A stretch of 48,747 nucleotides of DNA from Pelobacter sp. UBA6093 (lineage in GTDB: Bacteria > Desulfobacterota > Desulfuromonadia > Desulfuromonadales > Syntrophotaleaceae): assembly GCA_002435955.1 (NCBI GenBank), contig DIWZ01000023.1, positions 41,703 through 90,449 of the forward strand. Reading direction: 5' to 3'. Positions 23,860 to 33,058 of this stretch are shown one piece after another; the stretch's first letter is position 1, and each line of letters starts with the position of its first letter. The notes beneath the pieces were generated by a model, which searched no databases, was not told the DNA's origin, and saw only the letters and a program-made list of their open reading frames with translations. The position numbers and the translations under genes were made by a program.

Positions 23860-25069
23860 AGCGAGAGGCCGGTTTGGAATCGACAACTTCAACGGCAAAT
23901 TCATTCAACTCGGCCGGAAGATTGCGAAATACAATTGTAAACGGAATGGTCTTGCCGGCCGGCACATTCAAATTACTCAGCGAATCCCCGAACTGATTGT
24001 TCATCTGCTCGACAATGCGTTCAAAAGGTTTGCTTGTCAGCTCGTCCGTATCGAGAGGATTCCCGCAGAATACCGTCTGCTGCAACAGCGGGGCCCCCTT
24101 GGCGTCAAAGAGCACCCCTTTTACGGCAATGGCCGAACGCGGCTCCCGATAGTCATTAACTGCCTCGCCCTGAATGACAAATATCCGGCCGGCATTCCGA
24201 CTTTCAAGAAAAAATCCATTCAGTCCGACTGTACGTATCTGACCATCGGCGACAGCAGGCGTATCCAGGTGCAACAACCTTCGCACCCGGCCCATGTCTA
24301 TCATGCCGACCAGGTCAACCTTGCCCTTTTTCCATCCAAAATAGCCTCCAGCCGCAAGTACCGCCAGCAGCAGCACGAGCAAAAAACCCAGGCCTCTGTG
24401 TCTCGATTTACGTGGCGCGGGAATGCGTGCCCGCGGGGGCAGCGGACCCAGGCCCTTTTCGTCAGGGACAACGGAACCAAACAGATCTTCATCGAAGCCA
24501 TTGGACTCTTCGGAAAAAGACTCTTGTGCGCCCGGAGAAACAGCATCGGCGGATGCCGTGCTGGGAAAATCGAAAGCGCCGGCAACATCGCCAGAGGCTG
24601 GCTTTTCAGTCGACGACGGGGCAGAGGACGCAAAGAAATCCTCTTCATCATCCTGGCCCATGGTAAAATCGGCTTCGTCCTGCAAGGATGCAGATTCTCC
24701 AAACGCAAAATCGTCAGTCCCTTCACCGGAAGCGCTGAAAAAATCGTCGGATTCCTGCTCCTGCTCACTGCCAAAAGCATTGAAATCGAAATCTGAATCG
24801 ACTGAAAAATCGTCATCCAGCTCAGAGTCGTCGGACAATTCGGCGCCGCTCCGGGCATCCCCGAAATCGAATTCATGGAAACCGGCACCACCCGGCCCCG
24901 GCGTCTGGCTCAAGGCTTCGTTACCTGGGTCGGCGATGGGCGGCGACTCCGGCGGCATGACCGTGAAAACTTTCTGACATCTTGAGCAACGGACTTTGGT
25001 GCCCTCCGATTTCAGCTTATGATCCGCCAGACGAAACCGGCTGGCACAATCAGGACATTTTACAATCAT
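23858..25069 (-). CDS. Zinc-ribbon / DUF3426 membrane protein
   Basis: A 403-residue protein. The N-terminal MJ0042-type zinc ribbon (MIVKCPDCASRF then VRCSRCQKVF) is followed by about 170 residues of acidic, Ser/Asp/Phe-rich low-complexity sequence. One membrane helix (GLGFLLVLLLAVLAAGGYFGW, about 225-245, shown in part) and a C-terminal DUF3426 domain complete it. The layout puts the zinc ribbon in the cytoplasm and DUF3426 outside. No function is known for the family. The start overlaps the hpt stop by 4 bases (ATGA), so the two are coupled. A GAGGGGGGG ribosome site is present. Confidence 0.85.
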   Translation of the reverse strand: MIVKCPDCASRFRLADHKLKSEGTKVRCSRCQKVFTVMPPESPPIADPGNEALSQTPGPGGAGFHEFDFGDARSGAELSDDSELDDDFSVDSDFDFNAFGSEQEQESDDFFSASGEGTDDFAFGESASLQDEADFTMGQDDEEDFFASSAPSSTEKPASGDVAGAFDFPSTASADAVSPGAQESFSEESNGFDEDLFGSVVPDEKGLGPLPPRARIPAPRKSRHRGLGFLLVLLLAVLAAGGYFGWKKGKVDLVGMIDMGRVRRLLHLDTPAVADGQIRTVGLNGFFLESRNAGRIFVIQGEAVNDYREPRSAIAVKGVLFDAKGAPLLQQTVFCGNPLDTDELTSKPFERIVEQMNNQFGDSLSNLNVPAGKTIPFTIVFRNLPAELNEFAVEVVDSKPASR

Positions 25070-25617
25070 AACAGCCCCCCCTCGCCCACAGTCGGACCAT
25101 CTTCCAACACATACAGATCCGGCAGGTGGCGGTATTGTTCCTGATAATCAAGCCCGTAGCCTACAACAAAACCCTTGTCCAGCGACATCCCGACATAATC
25201 CGCCTCGATGCTCACCCGACGGTCAAACCGTTTGTCCAGCAACGTGCAAACCTTCAGCGAGCGCGGGCCACGATCCTGCAACCGGTGAAACAGGGCTTGC
25301 AAGGTATAACCGGTATCGACAATATCCTCAACGATGACGACATCCCGGCCGGTTACGGAAAACTCAAGGTCTTTGCGCATTTCAACCACCCCGGAGGAGA
25401 AGGTTTCGCAGCCGTAGCTGGCCATGCGGACAAAATCGACCACGATCGGGCAGGAAATGGCCCGGACCAAATCTGCAAAAAACAAAAAAGAGCCCTTCAG
25501 AACACACACCAGCAGAATTTCTCGACCCGCAAAATCACGTTCGATCTCGCTGCCAAGCCTGCGCACCTGTGCGGCTATCTGCTCCCGCGAGTAGAGAACC
25601 TTAAAAGAAGATATCAT
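25066..25617 (-). CDS. hpt: Hypoxanthine phosphoribosyltransferase
   Basis: A 183-residue type I phosphoribosyltransferase. The PRPP-binding motif is VVIVEDIVDTGYT. The N-terminal lysine loop VCVLKGSFLFFADLVR and the C-terminal LDKGFVVGYGLDY, which contacts the purine, are typical of hypoxanthine/guanine enzymes. It salvages hypoxanthine to IMP with PRPP in the cytoplasm. ATG 25617 is preferred to a TTG four codons upstream; neither has a strong ribosome site. It is the first gene of a two-gene unit with the zinc-ribbon protein. Confidence 0.95.
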   Translation of the reverse strand: MISSFKVLYSREQIAAQVRRLGSEIERDFAGREILLVCVLKGSFLFFADLVRAISCPIVVDFVRMASYGCETFSSGVVEMRKDLEFSVTGRDVVIVEDIVDTGYTLQALFHRLQDRGPRSLKVCTLLDKRFDRRVSIEADYVGMSLDKGFVVGYGLDYQEQYRHLPDLYVLEDGPTVGEGGLL

Positions 25618-25815
25618 GAAGAATTCCAAATCAAATGAAAATGCTTTTCAAGTCCGCAATTTATAACAACCCCGTGCATGGCTGTCAATGCCATTGCGCC
25701 ATGCGAAAAAAACGAAAGGTCTGTTCCGAATCTGCAAATAATGTTATATGATTGGACGCTGCTTTGATTTGTCGTCCATTTTTCACAATTGGACATTTTT
25801 TCACGGAGGTTGTTC

Positions 25816-26514
25816 ATGGAAAAACTTTTTGCGACAGCATGTTTCATCCTGCTCCTGACGGGTTTCTTTGCTCCTGTCCTGGCCAGCCCGCAAATCGTCA
25901 CGCCCAATCCCGCTTTTCACTTCGGCACCCTTGCCGAAGGGGATAAAGTCGAGCACGTTTTTACCTTCACCAACCGGGGGGACCAACCTCTTGTTATAGA
26001 CCGGGTACGGTCCACATGCGGTTGCACCGGAACGTTGTTATCCCAGAAAGAAATACTCCCGGGAAAATCCGGAGAGGTGAAAATTACCTTTGATTCCAAT
26101 GGTATGCGGGGAGCGATCGTCAAATGGATTTATATTTACAGCAACGATCCTGCGAATCCGAAAGCAAAACTCCAGATCAATGGCGTGGTTAAACCTGAAA
26201 TCGACATACACCCCGGCCAACTGCGGTTTACCGGCATGGCCCCCGGCGAAAAACGCCAAGCGCAAATCACTCTCACCAACAACAGCGATCGCACTATTTT
26301 CCTGTCGAACCTGGCCACCGTGCCCAAGAACCTGGCGGCCAGCCTGTCCAGCACCAAACTTGAACCGTCCGCTGCGGTAAGGATCCAGGTGGCACTCGAG
26401 CTGCCACCCGGGAAGAACCACCAGAACGGCTATGTCACTCTTTCGACCAGCAGCCCGCGCTCACCGAAGCTTCGCATCCCGGTATTCGGAGCCGGCAAAG
26501 CTCAGGCACCCTGA
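25816..26514 (+). CDS. Exported DUF1573 protein
   Basis: A 232-residue protein with a classical signal peptide (cleavage near PVLASPQ, about residue 24). Next comes a DUF1573 Ig-like domain (FTFTNRGDQPLVIDRV, then STCGCT, the family hallmark). A second beta-rich repeat of similar style follows (QAQITLTNNSDRTIFLSNL). Such proteins are periplasmic or surface located and of unknown role. CGGAGG supports the ATG at 25816. It is a single gene, about 165 bases before the alternative complex III operon; the gap holds nothing clear. Confidence 0.85.
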   Translation: MEKLFATACFILLLTGFFAPVLASPQIVTPNPAFHFGTLAEGDKVEHVFTFTNRGDQPLVIDRVRSTCGCTGTLLSQKEILPGKSGEVKITFDSNGMRGAIVKWIYIYSNDPANPKAKLQINGVVKPEIDIHPGQLRFTGMAPGEKRQAQITLTNNSDRTIFLSNLATVPKNLAASLSSTKLEPSAAVRIQVALELPPGKNHQNGYVTLSTSSPRSPKLRIPVFGAGKAQAP

Positions 26515-26679
26515 ATATTTCCAGGTCCTTGCACTGACCGGCCTGCATCTCCAGTTGTTTTTTCCGTGGTTGCAATCCGGAGGGAATGTGCTTGAATTTT
26601 CATGAGCCGCGGGGCGTACAAATCCCTGCTTATTGCCTTTCGCCTGTTCTATTGATTTATAAAAAGATGCGGGTCAATC

Positions 26680-27942
26680 ATGTTGCCGGAAATTCAAAAT
26701 CATCTTGTGTTGCTGAAATGGCTTCTTATTGTTCTCATTGCACTGGTCTGCCCACTGCTTGCCCTGATGCTTGGGGGTACCACTGCTTCCCTTGCCAGTA
26801 TCGGGATAACCCGACGGACGGGGCAAAAGGATTCGCCGGCCTGGGTCAATGCCCTGCTGAAAAGGGCAAACCCCTCCGCGCAACACGACACGCTGGTTGT
26901 CCTGACCGTGATCGCCAGCCTGCTGCTGTTCAAGATCATCTATCGCCCGCAGCTGTTTTCCAACCTGGCATGGGCGGGTCTGATCTGGATGCTCGCTACG
27001 GGACTGGGGCTTATGGTTGCCTGCCGCTACCGACTGACCGGCAGAGGCCTGCTTGATCGTGCGGCCCTGGCAGAAGGCGGCATCGGTGTTGCGCTGGTGA
27101 CTGTAAGTTATTTTGCCCTTGCCTGCACCGAAAGCCTGCTTCTGACCCCGGAATATTGGCCCCGGATGGCTGGCCTGCCCTATCTGTTTTTATCCTGGCA
27201 CGGCCTGGCGCGGTTCGCCGAATTCATTCTCCTGACCGGAGCCATTACCGGCAACGCCCTGCTTTTTTCGTCACCGGCGCAGCGCCCACCGGAAGCGGAC
27301 CTGCCCCCCGATGGGGGCGCCCACCGCATCGGTGCGTGGCTGGCCCTGGGATCGCTGTTTTTGTGGCCGGTGGTGCTTTGCCTCGATATGGCCCTCATCC
27401 CTGCCCTGGCTGCAAGCCGTCTGCTGTCCGGACTGGCTGTCTTGTCGATCCTGCTTGCCGCCTCCGGCGTCGTATGGCTGGCTATGTACCTGCAACGGCG
27501 GCAAGGGCAGTTCACCCACTTGTTCATCGGCATCGTCCTGCTGCTGTTCTGGTGCTGGGCGTTCATGGGGCATGTGGCCAGGGAAAAGATCCTCATCCCC
27601 GCCACCCTGGCCGGATTAGCTCCAAAACCGAAGCCTGACACTGCAAAGCCGCAACCTGATGCTGCAAAGCCGCAACCTGATGCTGTGGCGCGAGGGACAG
27701 TCGACGGCAAAAGCCTGTTCGAGCAAAAATGCACTGTTTGCCATAGTTTTGACCAACGTGTCGTGGGCCCGCCCCTGAATGACGTGGTTCCGAACTACAG
27801 CGCACAACCCGCGGAACTGAAGTCATTCCTGCAAAACCCTGTTAAACGCAACCCGGACTATCCGGCCATGCCCAATCTCGGGCTGACGGCCGAACAGGCG
27901 GAAGCCATCGCCGGCTACCTGCTCCAACAAGTATCTCCATGA
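26680..27942 (+). CDS. Membrane protein fused to a monoheme cytochrome c (ActE-like position)
   Basis: A 420-residue protein. About eight hydrophobic helices fill residues 10-300. A Lys/Pro linker of tandem KPQPDAA units (316-336) leads to a class I cytochrome c with CTVCH (351-355) and a probable Met ligand in YPAMPNLG. The linker DNA contains 18-base direct repeats. In alternative complex III a separate monoheme lipoprotein, ActE, receives electrons; this fused protein occupies that slot as the first gene. I do not recognise the membrane domain. It lies 7 bases before the pentaheme gene, in one operon through actF. Confidence 0.75.
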   Translation: MLPEIQNHLVLLKWLLIVLIALVCPLLALMLGGTTASLASIGITRRTGQKDSPAWVNALLKRANPSAQHDTLVVLTVIASLLLFKIIYRPQLFSNLAWAGLIWMLATGLGLMVACRYRLTGRGLLDRAALAEGGIGVALVTVSYFALACTESLLLTPEYWPRMAGLPYLFLSWHGLARFAEFILLTGAITGNALLFSSPAQRPPEADLPPDGGAHRIGAWLALGSLFLWPVVLCLDMALIPALAASRLLSGLAVLSILLAASGVVWLAMYLQRRQGQFTHLFIGIVLLLFWCWAFMGHVAREKILIPATLAGLAPKPKPDTAKPQPDAAKPQPDAVARGTVDGKSLFEQKCTVCHSFDQRVVGPPLNDVVPNYSAQPAELKSFLQNPVKRNPDYPAMPNLGLTAEQAEAIAGYLLQQVSP

Positions 27943-27949
27943 GGCTGCG

Positions 27950-28495
27950 ATGAGTCACGAGTCCCAAAAAACTTCCGCACCATGGCCCAAAAGGCTGATC
28001 CGCCTGGCCGTACTGGGCTATTTCGTTCTGTTTGCGCTACTGGTTGTCGCGACCGGTTTTTTGCGGGGGTTTTTTACACCTCCCGCATCGCAACCCATTG
28101 CGTTTCCTCATACAGTCCACGCCGACAAGCTTGGGCTGGCCTGCGACTTCTGCCATAGCGGCGTCGAACAGGAAGCGAGTGCAGGCGCACCGGCCCTGTC
28201 CCTGTGCCTGTCCTGTCACAATTCCATCGCAACCGACCGACCCGAAATCAAGAAACTGCTGGAATATGAACGCCGTGGTGAACCGGTTCGATGGGAGCGA
28301 CTGCATGCCCTGCCATCGTTCATACACTTTACCCATCAGCGCCACATCCAGGCCAAACTGACCTGCGACGCCTGCCACGGGGCCGTGGAACAGATGGCTG
28401 AAGTGCGCCGGGTGCGCTCGTTGGACATGGGATGGTGCGTATCCTGTCACCGTGAAAAAGGGGCCTCCCGCGATTGCGCAACCTGTCACAAATAG
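27950..28495 (+). CDS. actA: Pentaheme cytochrome c, ActA of alternative complex III
   Basis: A 181-residue protein with an N-terminal membrane anchor (LAVLGYFVLFALLVVATGF) and five heme-binding motifs: CDFCH, CLSCH, CDACH, CVSCH and CATCH. His residues between them (PHTVH, IHFTHQRH) suit bis-His ligation. A short class III-type pentaheme protein directly upstream of ActB is the hallmark of ActA, which carries electrons from the ActB iron-sulfur wire to the periplasmic acceptor. The ATG follows GAGGCTGCG. Confidence 0.9.
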   Translation: MSHESQKTSAPWPKRLIRLAVLGYFVLFALLVVATGFLRGFFTPPASQPIAFPHTVHADKLGLACDFCHSGVEQEASAGAPALSLCLSCHNSIATDRPEIKKLLEYERRGEPVRWERLHALPSFIHFTHQRHIQAKLTCDACHGAVEQMAEVRRVRSLDMGWCVSCHREKGASRDCATCHK

Positions 28496-28507
28496 AACGG
28501 ACCGAAC

Positions 28508-31291
28508 ATGGATCGAAGGAAATTTTTACAGATCATGGGCCTGGTTTCAGGCACCACCCTGCTGTCCTCCTGCGGCTCAGAGAGCAACCAGAAGGAGTTG
28601 ATCTCCTACCTGGTGCCGCCCGAGGATGGCGTACGGCCGGGCACCGCCGCGTGGCGGGTTTCGACCTGCAGCGAATGCCCGGCCCATTGCGGTATCAAGA
28701 TACGCCTGCGGGAAGGACGCGCCGTCAAACTTGAAGGCAATCCCAGCCATCCGATAAACCGCGGCGCCCTGTGCATGCGCGGCCAGGCAGCCCTGTGGCG
28801 GCTGTACCATCCCGAGCGGCTGCGCACGCCGCTGCTGCGCCAGGGCAACGGTTATCAGGCCGTCAGCTGGGAGGACGCCCTGGACCACATCGTCCGGGCC
28901 ATGAGCGAAGCATCCGCGCAGCAGCGTACCAATATGCTGCTGAGCGGATCCACTACCGGCTCGCTGGCCGCCTTGCAGGAGCGTTTTGCCGAAGCCTGCC
29001 CGGTGACACGCCTGCCGGAATTCGAGTATTTCAGTCATGCGGCCCTGCGTCAGGCCTACCAACTGCTGTATGGCCGGCCTGTGCTGCCGCAGTATCGCAT
29101 CGAGGATGCGGACCTGCTGATAACCGTCGGTGCCGATCTGCTGGAAACCTTTGTCAGTCCTGCAGGCTATACCAGGCAACTGGCCACGGCGCGACACGAT
29201 CATGACCTGCACTGGCGTCACATCGAACCCCATCTGTCCCTCACCGGTGCCAACGCCGACCAGCGTTTGAGCATTCAACCCGCCAGCGAAGCGATCCTGC
29301 TGCTGTGGCTGTTGCAGACCCTGGCCGACAGCCGGCGTTACGTCGGGCAATTGCCGCCGCAGCTGCGCACCGCCTTGCCGGAGATATCCCTGGATCGCGC
29401 CGTACAGGCTACCGGCCTGACCACCAGTCGGTTGCGCGATCTGGCCAACTCTCTGGAAAAAGCCCGCCGCCCCCTGCTCATCGTCGGCGGCATTGCCACC
29501 GCCCACGGCGCCGGTCAGCAGACAGCCCTGTTCGGCGGCCTGTTGCAATGGCTACTGACAGCCCCCTGGCAAGGACTCGATTTTACCCAGGCGGAGAGGC
29601 CGGAGCGGATCGGCGACCTGCGCGATCTTCAGCAATTGAGCGACACCCTGCGTGGGGGCGCCGTCGGAGTACTGCTGATCAGCCGTGCCGATCCCCTGAG
29701 GCATGCCCCGGGCGACTGGAAATTCGCCGACAATCTGCGCCGGGCCGGCCTGAGCGTGGCCATGGCCGACATCCCCGATGCCACCACCCGGGCCGTTGAC
29801 CTGGTGCTGCCCCTGACCCACGGTTTTGAACGCTGGGACGACGTCGAACCGCGTTTCGGGCTGCACAGTCTTATCCAACCGGCCCTGGCGCCCCTGCATG
29901 AAACGCGCTCCGAGGGCGATATTCTGCTGCAACTACAGCAGCGCCTGACCGGCCACAGCGAATCCGGCAACTATGAGACTTTTCTGCAGCAGCGCTGGCG
30001 CAAGCAATTCTCCGCCTCCGCACGGCATAACTTTTTTCAGCATGGCCACGTCGTAACGGCCCCCGCCGTCACCGATGCGTCACTGCGCATCGCGCAGACA
30101 GCTGTCGTCCTGAAACAAATCAGCCTGCCCACGCCGCTTTCTACTCCGGTGGCGGTCATCTCCGGATCGATCCGCAGCTTTGACGGGCGCAGCGCCGCAC
30201 TGCCGCTGCTTGGCGAGATCCCTGATCCGCTCACCACCATCACTCACGGCACCTGGATCGCCCTGTCCCCCCATACCGCCAAACAGCTAGGCGTAAGCGA
30301 CAGCGCCGAACTGCGACTTACCAGCGGCGGCTTTGACCTGGCGCAACCGGCCAGGCTGCAACCGGGGTTGCCGGATGGCGTGTTCAGTCTGCCTGTCGAC
30401 AGCCTGATTTCCGGGCCTCCCGGCATAGACCCGGCCACCGGCGAGGCACTGCGGGTTATCGGATCGGTAAAAGCGGAGCGCACCGGAAAACAGCTGCCCT
30501 TGCCGATTCTGAGCGGTTCCCCGTCGCAGCAGGGACGCGGCATCATCCCCAAGCCGATTCACCGCGACAAAAACCATCACGCCGAACATCGTGCCCTCTA
30601 CCCGGAACCGGCTTACCGACAGTACCGCTGGGCCATGGCCATCGATCTGCAACAGTGCGTCGGCTGCGGAGCCTGCGTCGCCTCCTGTTACGTGGAAAAC
30701 AGTGTGCCGGTAGTCGGCCGCCGGGATCATCTCAAGGGCCGGGAAATGTCCTGGTTGCGCATCGAGCCGTTTTACGACGACCAGGGACAGGTCTCTTTCA
30801 TCCCCATGCTCTGCCAGCACTGCGGCTTTGCACCGTGCGAACCAGTCTGCCCGGTATACGCCGCCTATCACAACCCCGAGGGGCTCAACGTTCAGGTTTA
30901 CAACCGCTGCGTCGGCACCCGCTACTGCAGCAATAACTGCCCCTACAAGGTGCGGCGCTTCAACTGGTGGCAACATGAATGGGCGCCACCCCTGGACAAG
31001 ATGCACAACCCGGATCTGCAGAAGCGCACCAAGGGCATGATGGAAAAATGCACTTTCTGCATCCAGCGTATCCGCGCCGCGCATGAAGCCGCCGCCAAGG
31101 AAAATCGCCCGATTCGGGACGGCGAAGTGATTCCGGCCTGCGCCCAGAGTTGCCCGACCGGTGCCATCACCTTCGGCAACCGTCTCGACCCCGACGCCGC
31201 GGTGACCCGGATCATCAAAAGCCCGCGCACCTATCGGGTATTTGAGGGACTCGGTACCGAACCCGCAGTCTATTACCTGCGCCCGAACTGA
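28508..31291 (+). CDS. actB: ActB of alternative complex III (molybdopterin-oxidoreductase-like plus ferredoxin domain)
   Basis: A 927-residue protein. The N-terminus has a Tat-like DRRKFLQ and a lipobox LSSC (Cys22), so export and lipidation are likely. Residues about 50-650 form a molybdopterin-oxidoreductase-like domain. Its start keeps a 4-Cys cluster motif, CSECPAHC with Cys89 (CX2CX3CX27C). The C-terminal 300 residues are a ferredoxin-like subunit of the DmsB/PsrB type with four cysteine groups: CVGCGACVASC, CQHCGFAPCEPVCP, CVGTRYCSNNCP and CTFC...CAQSCP. In characterised ACIII the first domain has no pterin and the second forms the iron-sulfur wire. Gene order supports ACIII, but the retained N-terminal motif is noteworthy. 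Confidence 0.92.
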   Translation: MDRRKFLQIMGLVSGTTLLSSCGSESNQKELISYLVPPEDGVRPGTAAWRVSTCSECPAHCGIKIRLREGRAVKLEGNPSHPINRGALCMRGQAALWRLYHPERLRTPLLRQGNGYQAVSWEDALDHIVRAMSEASAQQRTNMLLSGSTTGSLAALQERFAEACPVTRLPEFEYFSHAALRQAYQLLYGRPVLPQYRIEDADLLITVGADLLETFVSPAGYTRQLATARHDHDLHWRHIEPHLSLTGANADQRLSIQPASEAILLLWLLQTLADSRRYVGQLPPQLRTALPEISLDRAVQATGLTTSRLRDLANSLEKARRPLLIVGGIATAHGAGQQTALFGGLLQWLLTAPWQGLDFTQAERPERIGDLRDLQQLSDTLRGGAVGVLLISRADPLRHAPGDWKFADNLRRAGLSVAMADIPDATTRAVDLVLPLTHGFERWDDVEPRFGLHSLIQPALAPLHETRSEGDILLQLQQRLTGHSESGNYETFLQQRWRKQFSASARHNFFQHGHVVTAPAVTDASLRIAQTAVVLKQISLPTPLSTPVAVISGSIRSFDGRSAALPLLGEIPDPLTTITHGTWIALSPHTAKQLGVSDSAELRLTSGGFDLAQPARLQPGLPDGVFSLPVDSLISGPPGIDPATGEALRVIGSVKAERTGKQLPLPILSGSPSQQGRGIIPKPIHRDKNHHAEHRALYPEPAYRQYRWAMAIDLQQCVGCGACVASCYVENSVPVVGRRDHLKGREMSWLRIEPFYDDQGQVSFIPMLCQHCGFAPCEPVCPVYAAYHNPEGLNVQVYNRCVGTRYCSNNCPYKVRRFNWWQHEWAPPLDKMHNPDLQKRTKGMMEKCTFCIQRIRAAHEAAAKENRPIRDGEVIPACAQSCPTGAITFGNRLDPDAAVTRIIKSPRTYRVFEGLGTEPAVYYLRPN

Positions 31292-31326
31292 ACTTTCCAA
31301 CGAACGCCAAAGGGAAACGGTTTTTT

Positions 31327-32619
31327 ATGAACAACAACATCCCTGTCCCACAGGTAGAAACCGATGTGCTGGCCGCCATGAGCCGTCCCGGCTATGCCTG
31401 GCTGACCGGCTTTGGCCTGGCCGGCCTGCTGTTCGTCGGCGCCCTGGCGTTATGGGCCTACCAGATCCAACACGGCATGGGCGTGGCCGGCATCATGCAC
31501 CCCGTCGGCTGGGGGGTGTACATCGCCAATTTCGTGTTCTGGGTCGGTATCGCCCACAGCGGCACCCTGATTTCGGCGGTACTGTATATCTTTCGCGCCC
31601 GGTTTCGCACCAGCTTCAACCGCTCGGCCGAAGCCATGACCATTTTCGCACTGATGGTGGCGGGCCTGTTTCCACTTATCCACCTCGGGCGGGTGTGGCG
31701 TTTCTATTACCTGTTCCCCTATCCCAACCAACGCCAGTTATGGGTCAATTTTCGCTCACCGCTGGTCTGGGACGTGTTCGCCGTCTCCACCTACTTCATG
31801 GTCAGCCTGGTGTTTTTTTACGTCGGATTGATGCCGGACCTGGCCATCGTCGCCCGTCATCGCGGCGGCTGGGCGGGCCGACTGTACCGTGTCCTGTCGC
31901 TGGGCTGGTCCGGCAGTCTGCGAGAGTGGCGCCATTACGACCGGCTGTACATGTTTCTGGCGGCTTTCGCCACGCCGCTGGTAGCTTCGGTGCACTCCAT
32001 CGTCTCCTGGGATTTCGCCGTCAGTATCATCCCGGGCTGGCATACCACCATCTTCGCCCCCTACTTTGTCGCCGGCGCCATCTTTTCAGGCACCGCCATG
32101 GTCCTGACCCTGGTGATCCCCATGCGCCGCGTGCTGCACCTGGAACACCTCATCTCCATCGATCATATCGAGTCCATCGCCAAGATTCTGCTGCTGACTT
32201 CACTGATTGTCGGCTTTTCCTACATAGTTGAACACGGCATGGCCTTTTACGGCAACAACCTGTTCGAAATGGAGCAGTTCCGGTTCCGCGCCATGGGCCA
32301 CTACAGCCTGCTGTTCTGGATCATGATCACCTGCAATGCCATACTCCCGCTGCTGCTGTTCGTTCAGCGCCTGCGCCGCAATCTGATTTTTCTGTTCGTC
32401 CTGGGCCTGCTGGTCAACGTCGGCATGTGGCTGGAGCGGTTTGTCATCGTGGTCTGCTCCCTGGCCCGCGACTTCGATCCCTACAACTGGGGCAACTACT
32501 CGCCGTCGCTGGTGGAAATCGGTATCACCGTGGGCAGCTTCGGACTGTTTTTCGCCGCATTTCTGGTCTTTGTCAAAACCCTGCCGGTGCTGTCCATCAC
32601 CGAACTGAAGGAGCGCTGA
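31327..32619 (+). CDS. actC: ActC, NrfD/PsrC-like quinone-binding membrane subunit
   Basis: A 430-residue integral membrane protein with about ten helices of the NrfD/PsrC family (PVGWGVYIANFVFWVGIAHS near residues 58-77 is characteristic). In ACIII this subunit binds quinol near the periplasmic face and passes electrons to ActB. Conserved-looking polar residues include His75 and Glu/His in the EHLISIDH segment. A GGGAAACGG sequence lies upstream of the ATG. It is followed after one base by actD. Confidence 0.93.
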   Translation: MNNNIPVPQVETDVLAAMSRPGYAWLTGFGLAGLLFVGALALWAYQIQHGMGVAGIMHPVGWGVYIANFVFWVGIAHSGTLISAVLYIFRARFRTSFNRSAEAMTIFALMVAGLFPLIHLGRVWRFYYLFPYPNQRQLWVNFRSPLVWDVFAVSTYFMVSLVFFYVGLMPDLAIVARHRGGWAGRLYRVLSLGWSGSLREWRHYDRLYMFLAAFATPLVASVHSIVSWDFAVSIIPGWHTTIFAPYFVAGAIFSGTAMVLTLVIPMRRVLHLEHLISIDHIESIAKILLLTSLIVGFSYIVEHGMAFYGNNLFEMEQFRFRAMGHYSLLFWIMITCNAILPLLLFVQRLRRNLIFLFVLGLLVNVGMWLERFVIVVCSLARDFDPYNWGNYSPSLVEIGITVGSFGLFFAAFLVFVKTLPVLSITELKER

Positions 32620-32620
32620 C

Positions 32621-33058
32621 ATGCCACGCCACCTATTCTTCGACACCCCGGAGGCTTTCCTGCAAGAACTGCGCGCCCAACTTGCCGCCGGAGTTCCGCG
32701 CAGGCGCCTGCAAGCCCACCTGCCCTTCCACCTGCACGAAGCGGAAGCATTGCTCATCGGACGCCCGAGCCGGCTGCGCTATTTCGCCATGATCGGGGCG
32801 CTGCTGGGCTTTGGCGGCGGCTTCCTGCTGGCAATGCTGACCTCCCTGGACTGGCCCATCATCACCGGCGGCAAACCTATCGTCTCGGTGCCGCCGTTTC
32901 TGCTCATCGGTTACCTGATGACCATCCTCATCGGCTCGCTGTCCAGTTTCATCGGATTTTTATGGCTGGCCCGGCTGCCCAGCGCCAAGACTCTGGTTAC
33001 AGACCGACCTTTTGATTCCCGTTTTGTGCTAGCCATCGACGACGAGGATGCGTCATGA
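32621..33058 (+). CDS. actD: ActD, DUF3341 membrane subunit
   Basis: A 145-residue protein with a cytoplasmic N-terminal segment starting FFDTPEAFLQEL and two membrane helices (AMIGALLGFGGGFLLAML and PPFLLIGYLMTILIGSLSSF), separated by the short loop TSLDWPIITGGKPIVSVP. This is the DUF3341 layout of ActD, an accessory subunit that contacts ActC. The ATG comes one base after the actC stop and the gene overlaps actF by four bases. Confidence 0.88.
   Translation: MPRHLFFDTPEAFLQELRAQLAAGVPRRRLQAHLPFHLHEAEALLIGRPSRLRYFAMIGALLGFGGGFLLAMLTSLDWPIITGGKPIVSVPPFLLIGYLMTILIGSLSSFIGFLWLARLPSAKTLVTDRPFDSRFVLAIDDEDAS

Noticed and set aside
28508..31291. Stand-alone catalytic molybdoenzyme such as polysulfide or tetrathionate reductase
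   Set aside because: The gene order with a pentaheme ActA, two NrfD-like subunits and DUF3341 is specific to alternative complex III, although the retained N-terminal cysteines keep the question partly open.
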